17,246 bases of DNA from Sphingobacteriaceae bacterium (lineage in GTDB: Bacteria; Bacteroidota; Bacteroidia; Sphingobacteriales; Sphingobacteriaceae): assembly GCA_947478315.1 (NCBI GenBank), contig CANJWF010000006.1, positions 1 to 17,246 on the forward strand, in the 5' to 3' direction. The position numbers and the translations under genes are program-made. Positions 7,710 to 14,489 of the stretch are shown here, one piece after another (positions within the stretch are counted from its first letter, which is position 1; each line of letters opens with the position of its first letter). The notes below the pieces were generated by a model. That model was not told where the DNA came from. It did not search any database and was given only the letters and a program-made list of their open reading frames with translations.

Positions 7710-8708
7710 ATGATTAAATTATTTCGACAACTTAATCCACTTAATCTGCTTGTATTGGCGGGTCTCTTGTTGCTATTGCGTATGCCGTCAATACTTATAA
7801 CTCATCTACCAGATAGTACTACAGAATTTGATACTTTGGTAGTAGAATTTCCTTTTTTGGAGACTATTCGTAATTTGTTTACAGCAGAAGTCTTACAAAT
7901 AATTGCATGTGTAGTTATTTATGTACAAGCTTTATTATTGAATCGAATTATTCATCAATATAGCTTGTTGACTAAACCTTCTCATTTACCTGCTTTGATG
8001 TATGTGGTTTGCTCCAATTTATTAGTTCCATTTTTACCTTTTCGAATAGTATTGCTAGGTAATTTTTTTACAATTTGGTTGATAAAGAAGAATATAGAAT
8101 TATATAGAAAAAGTTCGGCACAGATGGTGGTTTTTGATATGGGTATGCTTATTGCTATGGGAACTTATTTGTATGTGCCTTTTTTGATTGTATTTCCTTT
8201 GTCGGTTATTTCGTTATTAATTTTTCGGTCATTTAATTGGCGAGAATGGATTGCCTTGCCTCTAGGTGTATTAGCAATTTTCATCCCCATATTTACTTAT
8301 TATAAACTTAATCATAGTGAAGATATTTTGGCAGAAAAGTTCAAATTTTTGAAAATTATTCCGCATTTCTACATTGCAGTTGGTTGGCAAGAATACTTGA
8401 TTTTACTACCCATTATGTTGGTGTTAGTGTTGTCAATAATAAGGCTTAGGCATAACTTTTGGAAAAGTTATGTGTTGGTGAGAAAATTCTTTCAATTCTT
8501 GTTAATTATGTTGCCGTTTGTAGGTATGTCTTGCTATTGGGCGACAAATGTATTGAGCCATTTTTTACTTTGTATGCCAGCGTTGTCGGTTTACATGGCA
8601 TATTATTTTTTGAATGTCGAGAGAAGGTGGGTATATGAAAGTTTGTTTGGGTTGATTATTGTAGTTTTAATTTATTTGCGTTTTTCTACTTTATTTTTAT
8701 TTGGGTAG
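7710..8708 (+). CDS. Polytopic inner-membrane protein, DUF6427-like
   Basis: This 332-residue protein is almost entirely hydrophobic, with about ten predicted membrane helices, including segments near 13-30, 57-77, 92-125, 138-172, 180-197, 220-242, 258-278, 283-300 and 308-328. The opening MIKLFRQLNPLNLL and the overall layout resemble a Bacteroidota-specific family (DUF6427) of unknown function. Two short loops stand out: FRSFNWREWIALPLG near 170-184, and the hydrophilic KLNHSEDILAEKF near 199-211. The gene follows the glycosyltransferase by 46 bp with no clear promoter between them. Pairing with a glycosyltransferase suggests, but does not prove, an envelope-glycan role. Its stop is 14 bp from the dnaX stop on the other strand. 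Family call from memory, moderately sure; function unknown. Confidence 0.75.
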   Translation: MIKLFRQLNPLNLLVLAGLLLLLRMPSILITHLPDSTTEFDTLVVEFPFLETIRNLFTAEVLQIIACVVIYVQALLLNRIIHQYSLLTKPSHLPALMYVVCSNLLVPFLPFRIVLLGNFFTIWLIKKNIELYRKSSAQMVVFDMGMLIAMGTYLYVPFLIVFPLSVISLLIFRSFNWREWIALPLGVLAIFIPIFTYYKLNHSEDILAEKFKFLKIIPHFYIAVGWQEYLILLPIMLVLVLSIIRLRHNFWKSYVLVRKFFQFLLIMLPFVGMSCYWATNVLSHFLLCMPALSVYMAYYFLNVERRWVYESLFGLIIVVLIYLRFSTLFLFG

Positions 8709-8722
8709 CACAAATTCCTAGA

Positions 8723-10528
8723 TTATAGTGATAAGTCGAGATTAAACGTTTTTCTCAAGTCATCTAACATTGGATTTTTCTCAACTAGATATTTATATTT
8801 TTCGGTTGCCGTATATAACTTGTTTTCCAATTTTATTTCCTTTTTATTGGCGGTAATTTGAATATGAAAATTATTTAGTCTTTTTCTCAAGAAGTTTACT
8901 AACTCGACTTTTGATTGCTGTAATAATGACTCTTGTAATCCGTTTTCTAAGCTAATTTCTATAAGGTAGTTAGGTAATAGGGTGGGGAGATTGGAGTTAA
9001 TTAATGTACTTAAATTTATTAAATCTTTCTTTAAGGATTCTTGGGCAAATTCAGACCAAACTTGTAATAGTACTTCTTGGCTAAAATTTGTAGCCTCATT
9101 ACCCGTTACAAAATCTTCTCCTGTTTTATCTCCTATATTTTTGTCGTTGAGTGTGTCTAATTCATCGAGCTTAGGGATGCGTATTCCCTGTGCACCAAGA
9201 ATATTTTGAGGAATAAATGCTGTCGGTTTATCGATATCGTTGTCAGAGTCCGCATTTTTAATATTTTCGGATGTTATTTTAATAGTCGAATCATTGGATA
9301 TGGATGTATTGGTTTGAGCTTGTACGCTAGATGGGTTTTGTTTTGTCGTATTCTCAATATGCTGGTCTACGGGGTCATTTTTTTTTTTTTCTTCTGTTGA
9401 AGACGTTAATACGTGATTATTAGATAGGTTTAGAACTTGTTGGAGATGACCGATTTTTATCAAGGATAATTCAACTTGTAAACGTTGATTTTTACTGATT
9501 TTGTAATTTAAATCGCATTGATTGGCTATTGTAAGTGCAGATAGTAAAAAAGATAGAGGAGCATTTAGTGCTTGGGATATATATTTTTGTTGAATGCCCT
9601 CACTTACATCCATCAGATGGATGGTTTTAGCGTCTTTGCTAACTAAGAGATTTCTAAAATGTTCTGCTAATCCAACAATAAATTGATTGCCATCGAACCC
9701 TCGTGATAAAATGTTATCTAAAATAATGAACGAATCGGCTATGTTTTCGGATAATAAGGCATCGGTAATATTGAAATAGTAATCGTAATCTAAAATATTT
9801 AAATTTTCAATAACAGTGTTGTAATATACTTTTCCTCCTGAAAAACTAACGATTTGATCGAACATAGATAATGCATCACGAAGCCCTCCGTCGGCTTTTT
9901 GAGCGATGATGTGTAACCCATCGTTATCGTAGTTAACGTTTTCTTTTTCGGCAATATGTGCTAAATGTTGGGCCATATCTTCGATTTTTATTCTATTAAA
10001 ATCGAAAATTTGACACCGCGATAAAATAGTTGGTAAAATTTTATGTTTTTCTGTGGTAGCCAAGATAAAGATGGCATAACTAGGAGGTTCTTCTAGTGTT
10101 TTCAAAAAAGCATTAAATGCACTTTGAGAAAGCATGTGCACCTCATCGATGATGTAAATTTTATACTTGCCAGTTTGAGGAGGTATACGTACTTGGTCTA
10201 TTAAGGAGCGGATGTCGTCCACAGAATTGTTAGATGCTGCATCCAACTCATGTATACTGAATGACGAGCCTTTTTGGAACGATATACAAGAATCACAAAT
10301 TCCACAAGCCTCATGTGCCGCGGTAGGAGATAGACAATTAATAGTTTTTGCCAAAATGCGAGCACAAGTGGTTTTTCCTACTCCTCTTGGACCACAAAAT
10401 AAAAAAGCTTGTGCTAAATGGTTGTTTTTGATGGAGTTTTTTAACGTATTGGTAATATGTTGTTGACCAACTACCGTGTCAAAAGTTGCAGGTCTGTATT
10501 TACGTGCTGATACGATGAAATTTTCCAT
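8723..10528 (-). CDS. dnaX: DNA polymerase III subunits gamma and tau (clamp-loader ATPase)
   Basis: DnaX is the motor subunit of the clamp loader that places the beta sliding clamp on primed DNA. The 601-residue protein has Walker A GPRGVGKT at 46-53, a zinc site at C65, C75, C78 and C81, Walker B IIDEVH at 126-131, sensor 1 in ATTEKHKILPTILSRC (ending C172) with the SRC arginine finger at 170-172, sensor 2 in GGLRDALSMFDQ, and the helical collar domain to about residue 368. From about 380 to 480 it is a low-complexity Asn/Ser/Thr/Asp-rich linker, then a C-terminal tau domain to 601. Codons 380-384 contain 13 consecutive A, with immediate stops in both other frames, so a short gamma-like product of about 384 residues is likely. 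It lies 12 bp after the LUD gene and shares its transcript. Confidence 0.97.
   Translation of the reverse strand: MENFIVSARKYRPATFDTVVGQQHITNTLKNSIKNNHLAQAFLFCGPRGVGKTTCARILAKTINCLSPTAAHEACGICDSCISFQKGSSFSIHELDAASNNSVDDIRSLIDQVRIPPQTGKYKIYIIDEVHMLSQSAFNAFLKTLEEPPSYAIFILATTEKHKILPTILSRCQIFDFNRIKIEDMAQHLAHIAEKENVNYDNDGLHIIAQKADGGLRDALSMFDQIVSFSGGKVYYNTVIENLNILDYDYYFNITDALLSENIADSFIILDNILSRGFDGNQFIVGLAEHFRNLLVSKDAKTIHLMDVSEGIQQKYISQALNAPLSFLLSALTIANQCDLNYKISKNQRLQVELSLIKIGHLQQVLNLSNNHVLTSSTEEKKKNDPVDQHIENTTKQNPSSVQAQTNTSISNDSTIKITSENIKNADSDNDIDKPTAFIPQNILGAQGIRIPKLDELDTLNDKNIGDKTGEDFVTGNEATNFSQEVLLQVWSEFAQESLKKDLINLSTLINSNLPTLLPNYLIEISLENGLQESLLQQSKVELVNFLRKRLNNFHIQITANKKEIKLENKLYTATEKYKYLVEKNPMLDDLRKTFNLDLSL
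9378..9390 (-). other. A13 slippage run in dnaX (putative gamma/tau recoding site)
   Basis: The coding strand carries 13 consecutive A, read in frame as E380-K-K-K-N384. One extra A, or a -1 ribosomal slip on A AAA AAA, brings TGA (9375-9377) into frame at once and gives a 384-residue protein. One A fewer gives ATG-ACC-CCG-TAG, ending at residue 386. The run comes about a dozen residues after the end of the collar domain, where gamma ends in other bacteria. Thermus thermophilus dnaX is known to use transcriptional slippage on an A run, and E. coli a -1 frameshift. That this site is used here is inference. Confidence 0.75.
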
Positions 10529-10540
10529 GCTTTGCTCTAA

Positions 10541-11188
10541 CTAATAGATATTATCCTGTATTAAAAAAACAAATAATTCTTTGGGTCCATGAGCTCCTAA
10601 TACTAATGTTTTTTCTATATCTGCGGTTCTACTTGGTCCTGTTATAGTTGAAATCATGCTTGGCATTGTATTTCCATATCGTTCTTTTATAAGAAGAAAA
10701 GCATCTTTTAAGTCTAATACCAATTGCGATGCAAAGGCTACTACAATATGGCAATGAGGATAAATACTTAGTCGTCTGCCCGATTCGTTCATGCTGGATA
10801 GCATTACCGAACCATTACGGGCAATTAATGCTTCACAAGTGGTGATGCCAACTTCTGCATTGTCGATAAAATTTTTATCATTTCCTATGTATGGAAAATG
10901 GCATTCATCGAATAGCTGTTGCAAAGAAGATTCCCAGCAGTATATGTTTGACCATTGTTTTTGCTCTGTAAGGTTAATGAGCGATTCCAAAAAGTCAACA
11001 ACGTCGGTACAAAAAATGAATTCTCCGTTTACTTTTATTAATTCCTCGGCGAATAAGATATCTAAATAAGCTCCTGAAGGAGGGTATAGGGAAACATTAT
11101 CGTTATTTGGATAAGGATTATCATGCTTTTCGAGTAAAGCAGAACGAATCTTCTTTAATATTTTTTCTTTCGCAGTGCTACTTCTCAT
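10541..11188 (-). CDS. LUD-domain protein (LutC/YkgG-like)
   Basis: LUD-domain proteins include LutC of the L-lactate utilisation complex LutABC, though most stand-alone members have no proven role. From the ATG at 11188 the product has 215 residues. A TTG at 11197 would add three, but MRSSTAKEKILKKIRSAL is the normal beginning. The fold is shown by the N-terminal helix with KEKILKKIRSAL, the central GITTCEALIARNGSVML with ESGRRLSIYPHCHIVVA, and the C-terminal ISTITGPSRTADIEKTLVLGAHGPKEL, the most conserved block of the family. No lutA or lutB partner is in the window, so a lactate role is not supported. dnaX starts 12 bp after its stop, so the two are co-transcribed. An exact TAnnTTTG element lies only 6 bp before the ATG. 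Confidence 0.88.
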   Translation of the reverse strand: MRSSTAKEKILKKIRSALLEKHDNPYPNNDNVSLYPPSGAYLDILFAEELIKVNGEFIFCTDVVDFLESLINLTEQKQWSNIYCWESSLQQLFDECHFPYIGNDKNFIDNAEVGITTCEALIARNGSVMLSSMNESGRRLSIYPHCHIVVAFASQLVLDLKDAFLLIKERYGNTMPSMISTITGPSRTADIEKTLVLGAHGPKELFVFLIQDNIY

Positions 11189-11194
11189 TAGAGG

Positions 11195-11202
11195 CAAATC
11201 TA
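11195..11202 (-). promoter_or_regulatory. Candidate -7 promoter element for the LUD-dnaX unit
   Basis: Read on the minus strand, TAGATTTG followed by C is an exact match to TAnnTTTG. It ends 6 bp before the ATG at 11188, so transcription from it would start at or within a few bases of the start codon, giving a leaderless message. The TTG alternative start overlaps it. No -33 TTG is seen. Chance occurrence is possible. Confidence 0.35.
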
Positions 11203-11242
11203 AGGAATTATAAATGTTGATAGGTTAGAAATGACTGTATTT

Positions 11243-11959
11243 TTAACTAGATTTTAGTAGTAAGAAAATGCAAGGAATTTTGTTGAAATCATATTCCTTC
11301 TTGCGCCATTCTGCAATAGTACAGGATATAATTTGTTCGTTTTCTCCAGTTACGTCTCGTGCAACACAAAGTTTAGTATATTGGTTGCAATTTAGTAGCA
11401 AATCACTCATTAATTGATGATTTCTAAAAGGTGTTTCTATGAAAATTTGTGTTTGATTATATCTTTCTGATAAATTTTCTAATTCTTTAACCTTTTTTTT
11501 GCGGTCATTTTTATCGATAGGTAAATAACCCCAAAAGGTGAAATTTTGCCCGTTAAAGCCCGATGCCATTAAGGCTAAAATGATAGACGACGGACCTACT
11601 AATGGCACTACTTTAATGCCCCTTCGGTGTGCTTCTGCCACGATTTCGCTACCTGGATCGGCAATAGCTGGACATCCTGCCTCACTCATTAAACCTACAG
11701 CTTTGCCTTGTTCTAGGCCCTTGAAAAATTTCCCCATATCTTCATTTCGTTCATGTTTCCCATAGCGTAGTAAAAGCAGTTCGTTTTGCACGATGCTTGG
11801 GTCTATACTTTTTATGAATTTTCGGGCACTTTTTTCTTCTTCAACGATGTATTCTTTAATCTGAATGAGTAGGTTTTTGATGTAGACGGTTGTAGACTGA
11901 TTAGTTGAATCGTCTGATAGGGTGGTGGGAATAAGATAAAGAGTACCTTTTGGAGACAT
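11243..11959 (-). CDS. SAM-dependent methyltransferase, RsmI-like (tetrapyrrole methylase family)
   Basis: This protein has the tetrapyrrole-methylase fold used by RsmI, which 2'-O-methylates C1402 of 16S rRNA. With the ATG at 11959 it has 238 residues and begins MSPKGTLYLIPTTL, matching the family. A TTG at 12001 would add 14 hydrophobic residues not expected in this soluble enzyme. Conserved parts are the RYGKHER segment, VGLMSEAGCPAIADPGSEIVAEAH (compare RsmI SDAGTPLISDPG), VVPLVGPSSIILALMASGF for SAM binding and FTFWGYLP. It differs from true RsmI by lacking TPIGNLxD near the N-terminus and the EDTRHT block, having instead YIVEEEKSARKFIKS. This looks like a Bacteroidota paralogue, and its substrate is unknown. 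The LUD gene starts 54 bp after its stop. Confidence 0.85.
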   Translation of the reverse strand: MSPKGTLYLIPTTLSDDSTNQSTTVYIKNLLIQIKEYIVEEEKSARKFIKSIDPSIVQNELLLLRYGKHERNEDMGKFFKGLEQGKAVGLMSEAGCPAIADPGSEIVAEAHRRGIKVVPLVGPSSIILALMASGFNGQNFTFWGYLPIDKNDRKKKVKELENLSERYNQTQIFIETPFRNHQLMSDLLLNCNQYTKLCVARDVTGENEQIISCTIAEWRKKEYDFNKIPCIFLLLKSS

Positions 11960-11993
11960 ATTTTGACTGAAAAATTTAATCGCCAAGATAATG

Positions 11994-12007
11994 AGAATCA
12001 AGATTCT
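11994..12007. repeat. Short inverted repeat upstream of the RsmI-like gene
   Basis: AGAATC (11994-11999) and GATTCT (12002-12007) are perfect inverted half-sites around AA. They lie 35-48 bp upstream of the ATG at 11959, next to a 7-of-8 match to the -7 element (TATCTTGG on the minus strand). It could be a dimeric operator; a 6-bp half-site is weak evidence. Confidence 0.25.
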
Positions 12008-12110
12008 TTTTTACAAAAAACTTAATTTCAGTTAAAGAAAGCCATTAGTTGTACGTTTTTGCGTTTCGGGTAGTCATCTCCCTAATAATTTCCTTTAATG
12101 AGAGTAAGGG

Positions 12111-12692
12111 TTATTGATCATTTAATCCTTTTCCATCGAGAATTTGCGGTATACATTTTTGAACTCTTAACTCTCGGGTTTTAGATTGCTTGGGCGCGGA
12201 AAAATAAAGGGCGTAGGCTCTTTGCCGCCCAGGCGTCAATGCTTCAAACGCAGTTTTTAAAGCGGAAATTTCATCTAATTTATTTTGAAATTCTTCAGGG
12301 AATACGTATTCTGATGTGTTTTTAAAATTTATTTTTAACCCACTTTTTTCTATTTCAATAGCTTCGTACACATAGGCTTTCAAAATGAGTTCTGTATCAA
12401 TTATTTCTTGAATATTGGTGAAACGAATTTGGCGCCCCGCCTGCACGTTAGTTGTTTGCTGTATTAAAATACTGTTGGCATCATTTAACAAGGCACCTTT
12501 GATAAACAGAATTGCACAGTATTCCTTAAATTCATGTATTAAGACGATGTTTTTTTTCTGAAACGTGTAACAAGGCACTCCCCACTTTAATTCTTCGGTT
12601 AGTTGGCAGTCAAGAATAATCATTCTTAATTTTTCAATTTCTTTTTGCCATTTTTTAGCTCTACTTAAATAGGCATCAACTTTAGGGTTCAT
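12111..12692 (-). CDS. YdeI/OmdA-family protein (DUF1801 plus C-terminal YdeI domain)
   Basis: The 193-residue cytoplasmic protein has an N-terminal DUF1801 domain at about 15-115 (EIEKLRMIILDCQLTEELKW then GVPCYTF and the phenylalanine-rich HEFKEYCAILFIKGALL). The C-terminal YdeI/OmdA-type segment at about 130-192 contains VFPEEFQNKLDE, FEALTPGRQRAYALYFSAPK and the terminal block QSKTRELRVQKCIPQILDGKGLND, the most typical signature of the family. Biochemical function is unknown; B. subtilis YdeI-type proteins have been linked to antimicrobial-peptide response, which should not be assumed here. It is probably a single-gene unit: the ssb terminator lies upstream and 151 bp separate it from the start of the next gene. 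Both starts and the full domain set are intact. Confidence 0.87.
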   Translation of the reverse strand: MNPKVDAYLSRAKKWQKEIEKLRMIILDCQLTEELKWGVPCYTFQKKNIVLIHEFKEYCAILFIKGALLNDANSILIQQTTNVQAGRQIRFTNIQEIIDTELILKAYVYEAIEIEKSGLKINFKNTSEYVFPEEFQNKLDEISALKTAFEALTPGRQRAYALYFSAPKQSKTRELRVQKCIPQILDGKGLNDQ

Positions 12693-12782
12693 TCTACGCT
12701 TTGTTGGGGCATTTTATTGAAAAACAATTTCTTGCTCTTTTTTACAAAATGGGTATGGCTAAATTAACTCTATGTGTATCAT

Positions 12783-12818
12783 AAAATAAGCCTCAGAGTT
12801 TGTCTGTGGCTTATTTTT
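12783..12818 (-). terminator. Terminator after ssb, possibly bidirectional
   Basis: AAAATAAGCCTCAGA (12783-12797) and TCTGTGGCTTATTTT (12803-12817) pair over 14 of 15 positions around the loop GTTTG. Read on the minus strand, the stem ends in TTTT after the GGC, as needed to end the mutY-ssb message. The plus strand also ends in a T run, so it could work both ways. It lies 37 bp after the ssb stop. Confidence 0.85.
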
Positions 12819-12854
12819 GATGTTTAGGGGGTAATTTTATTTGAAGGCGATTAT

Positions 12855-13283
12855 TTAAAAAGGCAAATCGTCGTTGCCATTCTCATCGTTATTGAACGAA
12901 TCGAAAGTAGGTTCTTTAGTAACAAATGGCGTAGCTTCTTGTGATTCAAAATCGCTTTTTCGTCCTAACATCGTAAAATTTTCTGCAACAATTTCGGTTA
13001 CGTATCGCCGATTACCTTCTTTATCTTCATAGGAACGTGTTCGGAGTTTTCCTTCAACATATACTAACTTTCCCTTGTGTAAATATTTACCTGCCACTTC
13101 TGCTAAACTGCGCCAAAGGACAATATTATGCCACTCTGTTTGCTCTATTTTTTTGCCATCTTTTGTATAAGATTCAGAAGTAGCGAGGGGAAAACTTGCC
13201 ACTGCTACTCCCCCGTCTAAATGTCGAACCTCTGGATCTTTGCCCAAATGTCCGACTAAGATTACCTTATTGATACCTGACAT
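12855..13283 (-). CDS. ssb: Single-stranded DNA-binding protein
   Basis: SSB coats single-stranded DNA during replication, repair and recombination and recruits partners through its tail. The 142-residue protein has the OB-fold at about 1-108, with MSGINKVILVGHLGKDPEVR, the DNA-stacking aromatic region TEWHNIVLW (W51, W57), AGKYLHKGKLVYVEGKLRTR and the closing strand ENFTMLGRK. A short acidic linker leads to the C-terminal tip DDLPF, which matches the conserved acidic protein-interaction peptide. It begins 33 bp after the mutY stop and ends in a strong hairpin terminator, so mutY-ssb forms a two-gene unit. In many Bacteroidota this pair is followed by gliding genes gldE and gldD; here it is not. 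Confidence 0.97.
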   Translation of the reverse strand: MSGINKVILVGHLGKDPEVRHLDGGVAVASFPLATSESYTKDGKKIEQTEWHNIVLWRSLAEVAGKYLHKGKLVYVEGKLRTRSYEDKEGNRRYVTEIVAENFTMLGRKSDFESQEATPFVTKEPTFDSFNNDENGNDDLPF

Positions 13284-13316
13284 ACTGCTAAAAAATTAAG
13301 TTTTAATTGATATAAC

Positions 13317-14375
13317 TTATAGCAAGTTATGTATTACCCTTAAATATTCAAAAATTATTTTTGGTTTGGGTAATAGATTAAATTCTTCTTCGGTGCACCA
13401 TTGCCATTGTTTAGCTAATGGTGAAAATTCGTTTGAGGGAGAATGAAAATGAATAAAGGAGATAAACAACGATTGGTGTGTCAGTTGATGGCGATAGACA
13501 TTCGAATAGTGTGTTACTTCGATTGCTGGGTTGAATAAAGAATTAAAGGGATTATTGGTTAGTAATTCTTCGGGATTACAAGGTTGTTCGGTTTCTACGG
13601 AAGGAAAATCATACATGTTAGCCCAAATGTCTTTGTCGGTTCTTTGATTAATTAATAAACGATTGTTGTTAGTGACTACGAAGTAGTAGATATATCTTTT
13701 TTTTACGCTAATCTTTTTTGTTTTAACAGGAAGTTTTTTGACAAGTTCATTTTTTAATGCTACACATTGGGATGATAGAGGACATTGTTCGCAATTAGGA
13801 TTTTGAGGCTTACATTCTAATGCACCGAATTCCATAATTGCTTGATTATGTAGTCCGGCATGCTCTTTATTTAACAAGGAGTATGCTGTGTCTGAGAATA
13901 TTTTTTTCCCTGTTGAACTGTTGATAGGTATATCTATTCCAAAAAATCTCGATAAAACTCGAAAAACATTACCATCCAAAACCGCATGAGGTTCATCTAC
14001 ACAAAAAGAAGATATTGCTGCTGCGGTATAGCTTCCTATGCCTTTAAGTTGGAGCAATTGGTCATATTCTGTAGGAAAGATGCCTTGATGCTTCTCCATA
14101 ATCATCTGCGCTGTTTTAAGCATGTTCCGAGCCCTTGAATAATAACCTAAGCCTTGCCATAATCTTAAAACGTCATTTTCTGGGGCATTTGCTAGTTCTC
14201 TGACAGAGGGATAAGTTTCTACAAAACGATAAAAATAGGGAAGTCCTTGGTTGACCCGCGTTTGTTGTAAAATGATTTCGGATAACCAAATGATGTACGG
14301 GTTTCGGCTATTACGCCACGGCAATTCTCGTTTATGATGATGATACCAATTAATAATTGTGTCAGAAAAATCCAT
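13317..14375 (-). CDS. mutY: A/G-specific adenine glycosylase
   Basis: MutY removes adenine mispaired with 8-oxoguanine and so prevents G:C to T:A mutations. The 352-residue protein has the expected parts: catalytic E33 in WLSEIILQQTRV, the helix-hairpin-helix LKGIGSYTAAAI at 110-121, catalytic D134 in VLDGNVFRVLSR, and the [4Fe-4S] loop C188-x6-C195-x2-C198-x5-C204. From about residue 225 to the end is the NUDIX-like domain that recognises 8-oxoG (YIYYFVVTNNNRLLINQR, then IWANMYDFPS and the VYRHQLTHQSLFISF region). The ATG at 14375 begins MDFSDTIINWYHHHKRELPW, as usual. It is divergent from gpsA across 114 bp. A 7-of-8 match to the -7 element (TAAATTCG, 14397-14404, minus strand) may be its promoter. 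ssb follows after 33 bp. Confidence 0.97.
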   Translation of the reverse strand: MDFSDTIINWYHHHKRELPWRNSRNPYIIWLSEIILQQTRVNQGLPYFYRFVETYPSVRELANAPENDVLRLWQGLGYYSRARNMLKTAQMIMEKHQGIFPTEYDQLLQLKGIGSYTAAAISSFCVDEPHAVLDGNVFRVLSRFFGIDIPINSSTGKKIFSDTAYSLLNKEHAGLHNQAIMEFGALECKPQNPNCEQCPLSSQCVALKNELVKKLPVKTKKISVKKRYIYYFVVTNNNRLLINQRTDKDIWANMYDFPSVETEQPCNPEELLTNNPFNSLFNPAIEVTHYSNVYRHQLTHQSLFISFIHFHSPSNEFSPLAKQWQWCTEEEFNLLPKPKIIFEYLRVIHNLL

Positions 14376-14489
14376 TTCTTTTTTTTAAGAGAACGGCGAA
14401 TTTACGCCTTAATCATTCATTGTACATTCTCATTCTTGTCAAAAAAATGTTTTACTTTGCTTGCATTACATTGATGATGAATAATAATT

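Noticed and set aside
11960..12001. Hydrophobic N-terminal extension of the RsmI-like gene (TTG start)
   Set aside because: It would add a signal-like stretch to a soluble methyltransferase; the ATG at 11959 gives the family's normal start.
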